Shown: one piece after another, positions 1 to 9,016 of the stretch | Layout: each line of letters starts with the position of its first letter | How positions within the stretch are numbered: position 1 is the first letter of the stretch | Assembly (NCBI RefSeq): GCF_003336675.1 | Contig: NZ_QPII01000017.1 | Location: 1 to 64,000 of the forward strand | From: Billgrantia montanilacus | GTDB taxonomy: Bacteria; Pseudomonadota; Gammaproteobacteria; Pseudomonadales; Halomonadaceae | Length of the DNA: 64,000 nucleotides | Direction of reading: 5' to 3' | The notes under the pieces: generated by a model | What the model saw: the letters and a program-made list of their open reading frames with translations, nothing else | The model's database searches: none | Told to the model about the DNA's origin: nothing | Program-made: the position numbers and the translations under genes

Positions 1-117
1 CAGTTCGCGCAGCCGCTCGCCGTCGGTGTCCACCACGGTGATGTCGTTTTCCTCGCGGGCCAGGTGCTCGGCCAGCGTACCGCCGACCTGGCCGGCGCCA
101 AGAATGATGATCTTCAT
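1..117 (-). CDS. trkA: Trk potassium uptake protein TrkA, N-terminal fragment
   Basis: Only the first 39 codons are inside the window; the gene runs off the left edge. The translation opens [19 protein letters not shown], a Rossmann GxGxxG nucleotide-binding loop, and continues to an acidic VVDTD strand end, as in the first RCK (KTN) domain of TrkA. TrkA is the cytoplasmic NAD(H)-binding regulator of the TrkH/TrkG potassium channel, a major osmoadaptation system in halophiles. In Pseudomonas and relatives trkA follows rsmB, which fits this position after fmt-rsmB. A dodecin gene sits between them here. Confidence 0.85.
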   Translation of the reverse strand, partial: MKIIILGAGQVGGTLAEHLAREENDITVVDTDGERLREL

Positions 118-225
118 TGCTGTCGGGTCCGTGAAACGGCTCTGCGACGCCGATTTGGCGCCGCAGGATCCGTGGCTAGCATAAACCAGCCGAAGGGGAT
201 GTAACAGGTGTGTGTACGTTGGCCG

Positions 226-432
226 TCAGTCGAGGGTGAAGCCGACCTTGACGGTGACCTGCCAATGGCCGACACGGCCATTGTCGATATGCCCACGGGT
301 ATCCGTTACCTCGAACCAGCGCATGCCGTGCAGGCTGTGCGATGCCTTTTCCAGCGCGCGGTTGATGGCATCCTCGATGCCCTTCTCCGAAGACCCGGTC
401 AGTTCGATGTGCTTGTAGACATGATCGCTCAT
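226..432 (-). CDS. Dodecin family flavin-binding protein
   Basis: 68 residues, the usual dodecin length. It opens [15 protein letters not shown] and contains the helix with [14 protein letters not shown] and the strand [12 protein letters not shown], whose Trp stacks on flavin in characterised dodecins; it ends in a VTVKVGFTL strand. Dodecins form hollow dodecamers that store or buffer flavins in the cytoplasm. The gene lies 42 bases downstream of rsmB on the same strand and before trkA, so it may be read through from the def-fmt-rsmB unit. Its link to TrkA is positional only. Confidence 0.88.
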   Translation of the reverse strand: MSDHVYKHIELTGSSEKGIEDAINRALEKASHSLHGMRWFEVTDTRGHIDNGRVGHWQVTVKVGFTLD

Positions 433-474
433 ATGGGCTCCTTGCTCCTTGGTGGTCGAGAAGGCAGGGCAATA

Positions 475-1824
475 TCAGCCCTGCCGCTTCAGTCTGGCAT
501 AAAAGAAACCATCGTGATTTTCCGCTTCCGGCAGCAGCTGGCGTCCGGCACCGGCCCGCCGGCCCCAGCTGACCTCCTGGGGCGTAGTCGCGATGGCGTC
601 TTCCGTGCGGGCGAGGAACGCCTCGATCTGTTCGTCGTTCTCCTCGCGCAGCACCGAGCAGGTGGCGTAGACCATCGAGCCCCCCGGACGCAGCAGCGGC
701 CACAGGTTGTCGAGCAGGTTTGCCTGTAGTTCGACCAGCTTGGGGATGTCCGAGGATCGTCGCAGGCGCTTGATGTCCGGGTGACGGCGGATCACGCCAC
801 TGCCGGAGCAGGGGGCGTCGAGCAGGATGGCATCGAAGGGCGTGCCGTTCCACCAGCCTCGCTGGGTGGCATCGGCGTGCAGCAGTGTTGCCGAAAGGCC
901 CAGCCGGGCCAGGGCGTCCTCTACCCGGGCGAGGCGCGTGGCGTCGCTGTCCAGCGCCAGTAGATCCACGTCGAAGAGTTCCAGCAGGTGGGCGGCCTTG
1001 CCGCCGGGGGCGCAGCAGGCGTCGAGCACCCGACCGCCGGGGCGTGGAGCCAGTACCGGTCCTAGCAGTTCGGCGGCGAGCTGGGCGGCCTCATCCTGTA
1101 CGCTGACATCGCCTTCGGCGAAGCCGGGCAGTGCCTGAACGTCACAGGGTGTATCCAGTACCAGGCCATCGGGCGAGTGCGTACAGAGCCTGGCCTCGTG
1201 GCCGGAATCGATCAGCCGTGCCAGGTAGGCTTCCCGGTCGCCGCGGCGGCGATTGATGCGCAGCGTCATCGGCCCCGGCGCATTGTTGGCGGCGGCGATG
1301 GCGCGCCAGTCGTCGGGCCAGGCCTGGCGCAGCGCCTTGAGCAACCAGCGGGGGTGCAGCAGTGCCACCGCCGGGTCCTGGTCGACCTCGGCCTGGAGCG
1401 CCTCGGATTCTCGCTGCAGGCGGCGCAGGCAGCCGTTGAGCACCTTGGTTGCCCACTCCTTGCCCAGCAGTCTCGCTGCGCCGGCGGTTTCACCCACGGC
1501 GGCATGGGCCGGAATGCGCATGTAGAGCAGTTGGTGGATACCCAGCAGCAGCAGGGCCTGGACATCGGCATCGCGGGCCTTGAAGGGGGTCTTGAGCAGC
1601 TGCGTGGCGAGCGCCTCTAGCCGAGGCAGCGTGCGGCAGACGCCAAAGCACATCGCCTTGAACAGGGCGCGGTCCCGGGTGACAACCTGATGATCGTCCA
1701 GGTCGGCCAGCGACCCCTTGCCGGTGATGACCGGCACCAGCGCACGGGCGGCACTCACCCGCACCGCCTGGCCGCCGTCCTGAACGGCCTTTCCCGCACG
1801 GGTGGAGGGTGTCGATCGATGCAT
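475..1824 (-). CDS. rsmB: 16S rRNA (cytosine-967-C5)-methyltransferase RsmB
   Basis: 449 residues, slightly longer than the E. coli enzyme (429). The first ~150 residues form the NusB-like RNA-binding domain (helical; LLLLGIHQLLYMRIPAHAA). The rest is a Rossmann methyltransferase with the SAM loop DACCAPGGKAAHLLEL. It carries both cysteines of the m5C mechanism: DAPCSGSG and YATCSVLREENDEQI. It methylates C967 of 16S rRNA with S-adenosylmethionine. The start codon overlaps the fmt stop by one base (TGATG), so the two are translationally coupled. The order def-fmt-rsmB-trkA is conserved in gammaproteobacteria. Confidence 0.95.
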   Translation of the reverse strand: MHRSTPSTRAGKAVQDGGQAVRVSAARALVPVITGKGSLADLDDHQVVTRDRALFKAMCFGVCRTLPRLEALATQLLKTPFKARDADVQALLLLGIHQLLYMRIPAHAAVGETAGAARLLGKEWATKVLNGCLRRLQRESEALQAEVDQDPAVALLHPRWLLKALRQAWPDDWRAIAAANNAPGPMTLRINRRRGDREAYLARLIDSGHEARLCTHSPDGLVLDTPCDVQALPGFAEGDVSVQDEAAQLAAELLGPVLAPRPGGRVLDACCAPGGKAAHLLELFDVDLLALDSDATRLARVEDALARLGLSATLLHADATQRGWWNGTPFDAILLDAPCSGSGVIRRHPDIKRLRRSSDIPKLVELQANLLDNLWPLLRPGGSMVYATCSVLREENDEQIEAFLARTEDAIATTPQEVSWGRRAGAGRQLLPEAENHDGFFYARLKRQG

Positions 1825-2810
1825 CAGGAGGTCTCCTCGGTGGCTTGCCCCAATAGCAGGCCGGGTGCCAGGGTGCCGCTACGGGCGTTGAGCAGGTCGC
1901 GGACCGCCAGCGGCTTGCCGCCGGGCAGTTGGGCGCGTGTCACGGACAGTACCTCGGTGCCCTGGGCGCCACAGGCGATGCGCAGGGCATCGGGGGCGTG
2001 CTCGAGCAGGGTGCCGGGGGGGTGTGGCGCTTCGCCATTACGGCGGGCCGATGCCGTCGCCATCAACAGGCGCAGGCGTTCCTTGCCGTGGGCGCACCAG
2101 GCTACCGGCCAGGGGTTGAAGGCGCGTATCTTGGCCGCCAGCGTCTTGGCCGGCTGGCGGAAGTTCAGCTCGGCCTCGGCCTTGGAGAGCTTGGCGGCGT
2201 AGGTGACCCCGGTTTCGGGCTGGGGCGTGGCGGGCAGGCCAGGGCCTGCCAGGGCATCCAGTGCCTCGACGATGGCCTCGCCGCCCAGGGCGGCCAGGGT
2301 GTCATGCAGTTCGCCCCCGGTCGTGGTGTCCGCAATGGGGGTATGCCTGACAAGCAGCATGTCGCCGGTATCGAGCCCGGCATCCATCTGCATGATGGTC
2401 ACGCCACTTTCGCTGTCACCGGCCTCGATGGCCCGCTGGATGGGAGCGGCACCCCGCCAGCGAGGCAGGAGCGAGGCGTGCACGTTGAGGCATCCCAGCG
2501 GCGGGATGTCCAGTACCGCCTGGGGCAGGATCAGACCGTAGGCGACGACCACCATGATGTCCGCCTCGAGCCCGGCCAGCTCGGCCTGGGTCTCCGGCGC
2601 CTTCAAACTCTGCGGCTGCAGCACCGGCAGGTCGTGCTCCAGTGCCAATGCCTTGACCGGGCTGGCGGTGAGTTTGCGACCACGACCGGCGGGTCGGTCG
2701 GGCTGGGTGTAGACGGCGACCACGGAGTGGCGGCTCTGCAGCAGCGCAGCCAGGCTGGAAGCGGCGAAGTCGGGGGTGCCGGCGAAAACGACACGCAGGG
2801 GTGGAGACAT
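1824..2810 (-). CDS. fmt: Methionyl-tRNA formyltransferase Fmt
   Basis: 328 residues. It transfers a formyl group from 10-formyltetrahydrofolate to Met-tRNA(fMet) for translation initiation. The N-terminal hydrolase fold starts RVVFAGTPDFAA, and the catalytic region has NVHASLLPRWRGAAPIQRAI with the family Asn/His/Asp set. The C-terminal OB-like tRNA-binding domain follows FNPWP. The frame is open 13 codons upstream of the chosen ATG, but the family N-terminus (MSPPLRVVFAGTP) sets the start at 2810. Upstream lies def, separated by a strong hairpin at 2872-2899. Downstream it overlaps rsmB by one base. Confidence 0.95.
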   Translation of the reverse strand: MSPPLRVVFAGTPDFAASSLAALLQSRHSVVAVYTQPDRPAGRGRKLTASPVKALALEHDLPVLQPQSLKAPETQAELAGLEADIMVVVAYGLILPQAVLDIPPLGCLNVHASLLPRWRGAAPIQRAIEAGDSESGVTIMQMDAGLDTGDMLLVRHTPIADTTTGGELHDTLAALGGEAIVEALDALAGPGLPATPQPETGVTYAAKLSKAEAELNFRQPAKTLAAKIRAFNPWPVAWCAHGKERLRLLMATASARRNGEAPHPPGTLLEHAPDALRIACGAQGTEVLSVTRAQLPGGKPLAVRDLLNARSGTLAPGLLLGQATEETS

Positions 2811-2871
2811 GATTTCGAAGCCTTGCCAGTGGGCGATGTTCCCCATCATAACGGAGGCAGGCGGAAACGAC

Positions 2872-2899
2872 GAAGGCCGACGTAATCACGTCGGCCTTC
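2872..2899 (-). terminator. Perfect 12-bp hairpin between def and fmt
   Basis: A 12-bp perfect inverted repeat (GAAGGCCGACGT with its complement, 4-base loop AATC) lies 20 bases beyond the def stop and 62 bases before the fmt start. On the def/fmt strand it is followed by GTCGTTTCC, a poor uridine tract, so it may act as a leaky terminator or attenuator rather than a full stop, letting fmt be expressed at a different level from def. Confidence 0.5.
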
Positions 2900-2919
2900 A
2901 CGATGAAAAATTGCGGGCC

Positions 2920-3432
2920 TCAGGCACCCTGCATCTGCTTGTGGCGCTTCTGCATCTTCTTCAGCACCCGGTCGCGCTTCAGTGCGGAGAGGTAGTCGAC
3001 GAACAGCACGCCTTGCAGGTGATCGTATTCGTGCTGGATACAGTGAGCCAGTAAGCCTTCGGCATCGAGCTCGTAAGGATTGCCGTCCCGGTCCAGCGCT
3101 TTCAGGTGTACCTTCAGTGCGCGGGGCACCTCGGCGTAATACTCCGGGATCGACAGGCAGCCCTCGGACATGAGGTCGCGCTCATCGCCGATCGGCGTGT
3201 ATTCGGGGTTGATCAGAACCAGCGGACTGGCACGACTATCGCTGACATCCATCACGATGACGCGGCGGTGAACGTCCACCTGGGTGGCTGCAAGCCCGAT
3301 ACCGCTGGCTTCATACATGGTCTCGAGCATGTCGTCGACCAGCTGGCGCACCTCGTCATCAACCGCTTCGACCGGCGCGGCCTTGGTGCGCAGTCGCTCG
3401 TCGGGGAATTCGAGGATAGGTAATTTGGCCAT
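2920..3432 (-). CDS. def: Peptide deformylase
   Basis: 170 residues, typical type I deformylase. All three family motifs are present: [10 protein letters not shown] (G-x-G-x-A-A-x-Q), [10 protein letters not shown] (metal-binding Cys) and [11 protein letters not shown] (HExDH with two metal-binding histidines and the catalytic Glu). It removes the formyl group from nascent protein N-termini at the ribosome exit and is usually an Fe(II) enzyme. It heads the def-fmt-rsmB group and diverges from the LysM protein-dprA unit across a ~180-base intergenic region. Confidence 0.96.
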   Translation of the reverse strand: MAKLPILEFPDERLRTKAAPVEAVDDEVRQLVDDMLETMYEASGIGLAATQVDVHRRVIVMDVSDSRASPLVLINPEYTPIGDERDLMSEGCLSIPEYYAEVPRALKVHLKALDRDGNPYELDAEGLLAHCIQHEYDHLQGVLFVDYLSALKRDRVLKKMQKRHKQMQGA

Positions 3433-3612
3433 GGCGTTGGAACCACCGTTATGCTGTCATCAGGGATTCCCTTATTCTAGGGGGCTGCGGCTCGGGGTGA
3501 AACCGCCCTGTCGCCTATTATTTCGATAAAATCAGACTATAACATGGTGCTCAGGTTCCCTGCGGGATGGCTTCAGGGTTTCCGGGATGGGGTAAGAGCA
3601 GGGGAGTTGGGG

Positions 3613-4725
3613 ATGGCGGGATACAATGATAGGGCTGGACGTGGCTGGCTGGCTGGCTATTTCAGGGTCGCCTTGATAAGCAGCGCCTGTGTCGCCATGC
3701 TGCTTGGCGCGCCGGCCCAGGCTCAGGGTCTCACCTGGGAGGAGGGGCTGCGCGGCGACGCTCCCGACCGCTATACCGTGGTACGTGGCGACACGCTCTG
3801 GGGTATTTCCGGCCGCTTTCTGCAGCACCCCTGGCAGTGGCCGGAGGTGTGGCAGGTCAACCCACAGATCCGCAACCCGCACCTGATCTATCCTGGTGAT
3901 GTGGTCTACCTCTATGACTGCAACGGACGCCCCTGCCTGGGCCTCGAGCGCGGTCAGGGCACCGTCCGGCTCTCGCCGGAGGTGCGGCGCATTCCTGCCC
4001 GCGAAGCCATCGAGCCGATCCCCCTGGAGGTGATACGTCATTTCCTGCGCGACCATCGGGTCGTCGACGACCCGGAGGCACTGGATGAGTTGGCCTATGT
4101 GGTCGCCGGCGACGACCGACGCATCATCAGCGGCGCGGGCGATCGAATCTATGCCCGTGGCGAGATCCAGCGCGGCCCCCGGTATGGCATCTACCGCGTC
4201 GGCGAGCGCTACAGTGACGCGGTTTCCGGCGAGCTGCTCGGCCTGGAGCTGGAGGGCGTCGGCCAGGCCCAGGTCGTGCGCGCCGAGGAGGATATCGTCG
4301 TGCTCGAGGTGCTGTCCGCCTCCCAGGAAGTGCGCAACAACGACATCATCCTGCCGCTGGAGAGCCGCGAGCTGACCAGGGAGTTCGTCCCCCGCGCCCC
4401 GGATGGTACGGTCGACGGGCGCATCCTGGCAGCACCCGGTGGCGTTCGCTTCATCGGGCGGCTGCAGGTGGTAGCGCTCGACCGCGGGCGGCGCGACGGC
4501 CTGGAAGCCGGTCATGTACTCCAGGTCGAGCAGCAGGGTGAGCGGGTCAACGATCCGCGTAGCGGTGAGGCCCTGCGGCTGCCAGGCACCGAGGCGGGCC
4601 TGGTCATGGTCTTTCGCCCCTACGAGAAGATGAGCTATGGCCTGGTGATGCGGGCCTCCCGTACGCTGGAAGTCGGCGACCGGGTGCACAATCCCCGCCA
4701 TGGGCGGGGGGTGGCGCTGCGGTGA
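3613..4725 (+). CDS. LysM domain protein upstream of dprA
   Basis: 370 residues from the ATG at 3613, chosen because an AGGGGAG-like ribosome site precedes it; an in-frame ATG at 3544 would add 23 residues. A hydrophobic segment (VALISSACVAMLLGAPAQAQ) ending in an AQA-like site looks like a signal peptide. Residues ~50-98 form a LysM fold (YTVVRGDTLWGISGRFL ... NPHLIYPGDVVYL), predicted to bind peptidoglycan. The remainder resembles the conserved C-terminal half of Pseudomonas LysM proteins encoded next to dprA (PA0020-like). It overlaps dprA by four bases (GTGA). The exact role is unknown; a cell-envelope location is inferred. Confidence 0.85.
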   Translation: MAGYNDRAGRGWLAGYFRVALISSACVAMLLGAPAQAQGLTWEEGLRGDAPDRYTVVRGDTLWGISGRFLQHPWQWPEVWQVNPQIRNPHLIYPGDVVYLYDCNGRPCLGLERGQGTVRLSPEVRRIPAREAIEPIPLEVIRHFLRDHRVVDDPEALDELAYVVAGDDRRIISGAGDRIYARGEIQRGPRYGIYRVGERYSDAVSGELLGLELEGVGQAQVVRAEEDIVVLEVLSASQEVRNNDIILPLESRELTREFVPRAPDGTVDGRILAAPGGVRFIGRLQVVALDRGRRDGLEAGHVLQVEQQGERVNDPRSGEALRLPGTEAGLVMVFRPYEKMSYGLVMRASRTLEVGDRVHNPRHGRGVALR

Positions 4726-5840
4726 AAGCGGTGTCACCGGGCACGCGGGAGTGGCTGGCGGTCGTGCGCCTGCCAGGCATGGGCGCGTCGCGGCTGGCCG
4801 AGCTGATAGCCACGGAGCCGGCCTGGCCCGACGGCTGGCTTGCACGCCTGCCGCGGCAGGCCGCCACGGCGCTTCGGCTGTGGCTCGACCACCCCGCTCG
4901 CAGCCCCCTCGATGCCCTGGTCGATGCCGATCTGGCCTGGCTCAATGCCGATCCAGCCCGACACCTGCTATTCCCCGGCCACGTGGCCTGGCCGGCGCTG
5001 CTCGATCAGATCGCCGATCCTCCACCGGTACTCTGGGCGCTCGGCGATCTCGACGCACTCTTGCCCCCCGCGTTGGCCATCGTGGGTTCGCGACGACCGA
5101 CCCGCGAAGGCCTGACCAATGCGGCGGTCTTCGCTCGAGAGCTGGCTGCCCGGGACTGGTGTGTGAACAGCGGCCTGGCGCTGGGCATCGACGGTGCCGC
5201 TCAGCACGCCGCCCTGGAGGCCGGTGGGCGCAGCGTGGCAGTGCTGGGTTGCGGCGTCGATGTGATCTACCCGCCCCGCCATTCGGGGCTCTACCACCAG
5301 CTGCTCGATCGCGGCGGTCTGGTGCTTTCCGAACACCCGCCGGGTACCCGGGCGCGACCGGGCTTCTTTCCCCGTCGCAACCGCATCGTTACCGGCCTCT
5401 CTTTCGGGGTGCTGGTGGTGGAAGCCGCCGAGAAGAGCGGCTCGCTGGTCAGTGCACGGCTTGCCATCGAGCAGAACCGCGACGTCTTCGCGCTGCCCGG
5501 CTCGATCCACAATCCCCAGGCACGGGGCTGTCTGCAACTGATTCGCCAGGGTGCGGTGCTGGTGCGTCGGCTGGACGATATCCTAGAGGAGCTGACCCAC
5601 TGGGCGGCACCCGCCTTCACGGCGCTTTCCTCCACGGCCCCGGCGTCTGCTGCATCAGGCGATGGCGGCGGGGACCCGCTGCTGCGCTGGCTCAGCGACT
5701 CCCCGTCGCCACTGGATGCGCTGGTCGCACTGACCGGCTTGACCGTGCCCGACTGCCAGCGGCGCCTGCTGGAACTCGAACTGGAAGGTCGCGTTGCCCA
5801 GGCCCCGGGCGGCTGGGTGCGCCTGCCGCGTGGGGTTTAG
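4722..5840 (+). CDS. dprA: DNA-processing protein DprA
   Basis: 372 residues with a GTG start inside the preceding stop (GTGA overlap). DprA binds single-stranded DNA and loads RecA during natural transformation. The central Rossmann-like domain is clear: ALAIVGSRRPTREG, NSGLALGIDGAAQHAAL, VAVLGCGVDVIYP, SEHPPGTRARPGFFPRRNR and EAAEKSGSLVSARLA, all DprA signatures. The N-terminal ~70 residues fit the SAM-like helical domain. The C-terminal ~65 residues (LLRWLSDSPSPLDALVALTGL) form the winged-helix DprA domain. Full length, no lesions. The stop codon lies inside the left edge of a dispersed repeat. Confidence 0.94.
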   Translation: MKAVSPGTREWLAVVRLPGMGASRLAELIATEPAWPDGWLARLPRQAATALRLWLDHPARSPLDALVDADLAWLNADPARHLLFPGHVAWPALLDQIADPPPVLWALGDLDALLPPALAIVGSRRPTREGLTNAAVFARELAARDWCVNSGLALGIDGAAQHAALEAGGRSVAVLGCGVDVIYPPRHSGLYHQLLDRGGLVLSEHPPGTRARPGFFPRRNRIVTGLSFGVLVVEAAEKSGSLVSARLAIEQNRDVFALPGSIHNPQARGCLQLIRQGAVLVRRLDDILEELTHWAAPAFTALSSTAPASAASGDGGGDPLLRWLSDSPSPLDALVALTGLTVPDCQRRLLELELEGRVAQAPGGWVRLPRGV

Positions 5841-6003
5841 GAGCCTGTCGGGCTTAACACTGATCTACTGCGAAATCCGGATTTTCGGCCAATTCCATTC
5901 GATCTGTTTCGTTAAAGAGCCCCACTATTCGCCTCTACAGATCGATAAACTTGTCTCGAAAACCGTATCTCTCGCTACGATCGGTCAAGCCCGACAGGCT
6001 CCT
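5839..6003. repeat. Palindromic dispersed repeat family 1, copy A
   Basis: About 165 bp bounded by near-perfect ~20-base inverted ends (AGGAGCCTGTCGGGCTT at the left, complement at the right). Inside is a second inverted pair, CGATCTG with CAGATCG, around ATTCGCCTC. The core TTCGGCCAATT recurs at 34185, 45011 and 60553. It sits in the dprA-tsaC gap and overlaps the last bases of dprA. No protein is evident. Confidence 0.85.
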
Positions 6004-6101
6004 GAGCGTGATAGCATATTGGCCGGCCGATATCCGTGTCTTGCCGGCCGGATGTAGGGAGCCGTAATGTCTGTGTTCGTAACGTCGAGGGTCAACCCGG
6101 T

Positions 6102-6659
6102 ATGCCTCAGGTAACGTCTCTTTCCAACGCCGTGGCCGCGCTGCGTGCCGGCGGCGTGATCGCTTATCCCACCGAAGGCGTGTGGGGGTTGGGCTGTGAC
6201 CCCGACAATGACATGGCCGTGGCGCAGCTGCTGCGGCTCAAGCAGCGCGACCCGGCCAAGGGACTGATCCTGGTCGCCGCCAGCATCAAGCAGTTCACTC
6301 CCTGGCTCGAGGGCCTGCCGCTGGAGCTGCATGCACCGCTGGTTTCCACCTGGCCGGGACCCCATACCTGGCTGGTGCCGGACAACGGGCGCACCCATGC
6401 ACTGGTGCGTGGCGCTCATGACTGCGTGGCCCTGCGGGTCAGCGACCACCCCGGGGTGGTCGCACTGTGTGAGGCCTTCGGCGGCCCCCTGGTATCGACG
6501 TCGGCCAATCGTGCCGGTGAGCCCTCGGCACTCAGCGCCGACGAGGTCCGCGAGGCCTTCGGCGACGAACTCGATGCCATTGTCGAGGGCGAGCTGGGCG
6601 GACTCGATCGTCCCAGCACCATTCGCGACCTGGTCAGCGGCAGGGTGCTGCGCGCCTGA
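6102..6659 (+). CDS. tsaC: Threonylcarbamoyl-AMP synthase TsaC
   Basis: 185 residues, close to E. coli TsaC (190). It makes threonylcarbamoyl-AMP from threonine, bicarbonate and ATP, the first step of tRNA t6A37 formation. YrdC/Sua5 fold signatures are present: GGVIAYPTEGVWGLGCDP, LKQRDPAKGLILVAAS, the substrate KR-like patch, WPGPHTWLVP and STSANRAGEPSA. The ATG at 6102 (MPQVTSLSNAV) matches the family N-terminus; the frame is open further upstream, but that part has no homology. It is followed closely by hemF, as in many gammaproteobacteria where the order is dprA-tsaC-hemF-aroE. Confidence 0.93.
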   Translation: MPQVTSLSNAVAALRAGGVIAYPTEGVWGLGCDPDNDMAVAQLLRLKQRDPAKGLILVAASIKQFTPWLEGLPLELHAPLVSTWPGPHTWLVPDNGRTHALVRGAHDCVALRVSDHPGVVALCEAFGGPLVSTSANRAGEPSALSADEVREAFGDELDAIVEGELGGLDRPSTIRDLVSGRVLRA

Positions 6660-7625
<966 letters not shown>

Positions 7626-7629
7626 GCAT

Positions 7630-7770
7630 CTGCGCGACCAAATCGCTGCGTTACGCGGTGCTGGTGCGCCAGCCCGGTCGATCCTCACCTATAACCCATA
7701 GGCTCCGGTTGCTGCGCTCCGGGCGCCTTGCGCTTCATGTCGCTCGTTGGCTATTCAGGCGCTTCCCGTG
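7630..7770. repeat. Dispersed repeat family 2, copy 1
   Basis: About 140 bp filling the hemF-aroE gap. It shares the blocks CTGCGCGA, AATCGCTGCGTT, CGCGGTGCTGGTGCGCCAGC, CCTCACCTATA and CCTTGCGCTTCAT with the copy at 39067-39274. Both strands lack a convincing gene. It lies between a stop codon and the aroE ribosome site, so it does not break the hemF-aroE arrangement. Confidence 0.75.
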
Positions 7771-7784
7771 TTTGAGGAGATCCC

Positions 7785-8597
7785 ATGACAGACCGCTACT
7801 GCGTCTTCGGCAATCCCATTTCGCATTCGAAGTCACCGATGATTCATGCGGCCTTTGCCGAGCAGACCGGTGAGGATATCGACTACACCGCCATCGAGGC
7901 GCCGCTGGACGACTTCGCCGGCGCCTGGCGCCGCTTCACGGCCGCGGGGGGGCGGGGCGCCAATGTCACCGTGCCGTTCAAGGAGCAGGCGTTCTCGCTT
8001 TGCGACACGCTGAGCGAACGGGCCCGGCGTGCCGGGGCCGTCAATACGCTGCTGCTGGGGGCAGATGGTCGCTCCCACGGCGATACCACCGATGGGGTCG
8101 GCCTGGTCCGCGATCTGGAGCATCATGGGGTGAGCCTGGCCGGCGCCCGCATCCTGGTGCTGGGAGCCGGTGGGGCTGTGCGCGGGGTGCTGGAGCCGCT
8201 GCTGGCGGCGGGACCCGCGAGCCTGCTGGTGGCAAATCGTACCGCGGCCAAGGCCGAGGCCCTGGCGGTCGACTTTGCCGACCTTGGCGAGATCCGCGGC
8301 GGTGGCTTCGATGTCGTCTCTGGGCCCTTCGACGTGGTGATCAACGGGACCAGCGCCAGCCTCGGCGGGGAGCTGCCGCCGCTGCCCGACGACCTTTTCG
8401 GAACCGGCGCCACCGCCTACGACATGATGTATGGTGCCGAGCCCACGGTGTTTCTGAGCTGGGCAGCCAAGCGCGGTGCCTGCACCGTCGACGGCCTGGG
8501 TATGCTGGTGGAGCAGGCCGCCGAGTCGTTCTTCCAGTGGCGCGGGAAGCGTCCGCTGACAGAGCCGGTACGGGAAAGCCTGCGGCGGACGTTGTAG
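7785..8597 (+). CDS. aroE: Shikimate dehydrogenase AroE
   Basis: 270 residues. It reduces 3-dehydroshikimate to shikimate with NADPH in aromatic amino acid synthesis. The substrate domain has [11 protein letters not shown] and [13 protein letters not shown] (catalytic Lys), then [10 protein letters not shown] (catalytic Asp). The NADP domain has the glycine loop [13 protein letters not shown] and the basic NRTAAKAE stretch that selects NADP. Near the end are DMMYGAEPT and [19 protein letters not shown] good ribosome site (GAGGAG) lies just before the ATG. Convergent with the small membrane protein gene at 8738. Confidence 0.95.
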   Translation: MTDRYCVFGNPISHSKSPMIHAAFAEQTGEDIDYTAIEAPLDDFAGAWRRFTAAGGRGANVTVPFKEQAFSLCDTLSERARRAGAVNTLLLGADGRSHGDTTDGVGLVRDLEHHGVSLAGARILVLGAGGAVRGVLEPLLAAGPASLLVANRTAAKAEALAVDFADLGEIRGGGFDVVSGPFDVVINGTSASLGGELPPLPDDLFGTGATAYDMMYGAEPTVFLSWAAKRGACTVDGLGMLVEQAAESFFQWRGKRPLTEPVRESLRRTL

Positions 8598-8674
8598 CAC
8601 CAAGCAAGGGTTTAAGCCGTGGGTTCATACCTTCAACGCCCCATGAGGGGGCGGCAATCGGGCGGTATATGTTA

Positions 8675-8723
8675 GCCAACGCAACGAGGCGGCGCGATAA
8701 CCCGGCGCCGCCTCGTCGTTGGC
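8675..8723. terminator. Strong hairpin between convergent aroE and the 8738 gene
   Basis: Long GC-rich inverted repeat: GCCAACG then AACGAGGCGGCG, an 11-base loop, CGCCGCCTCG then CGTTGGC, with one two-base bulge. No good uridine run follows on either strand. Its position between convergent genes suggests a shared transcription end. Confidence 0.6.
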
Positions 8724-8737
8724 GTTGAGCGTTGCCC

Positions 8738-8998
8738 TCAGCGCCGCTTGACGTAGAGCCCGGCCATACAGATGACCAGACCCACCACGGAGAGCAGCAT
8801 GCCGCCGTTGACCAACCAGGGCTCACGCTCCACCCAGGGCACGAAGGGCTGGGACGTATCACGGCAGACGCCGTCCAGATAGTCCCAGTGGCCACCCTGC
8901 ATCAGGGTGCATTCGCGTACGTCGCTGAGCTCCCAGAAGTAGAGGCCCATCAGGGACAGCGGCGGGACGATCAACAGCAGTAATCCGATTCTCAGCAT
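8738..8998 (-). CDS. Small two-helix membrane protein, unknown
   Basis: 86 residues. A hydrophobic N-terminal segment (IGLLLLIVPPLSLMGLYFW) and a second near the C-terminus (GGMLLSVVGLVICMAGLYV, followed by KRR) suggest two transmembrane helices flanking a ~40-residue loop with two cysteines (RECTLMQGG and DGVCRDTS), possibly periplasmic and disulfide-bonded. It starts 18 bases after the stop of the M48 protease gene on the same strand, so the two are probably co-transcribed. I do not recognise the family. Confidence 0.65.
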   Translation of the reverse strand: MLRIGLLLLIVPPLSLMGLYFWELSDVRECTLMQGGHWDYLDGVCRDTSQPFVPWVEREPWLVNGGMLLSVVGLVICMAGLYVKRR

Positions 8999-9016
8999 TC
9001 GCTTTCCAGAAGTGGT

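Noticed and set aside
3532-4845. Long minus-strand open frame opposite the LysM protein gene
   Set aside because: It mirrors the plus-strand LysM/dprA genes; the product has no domain and such shadows are expected at high GC.
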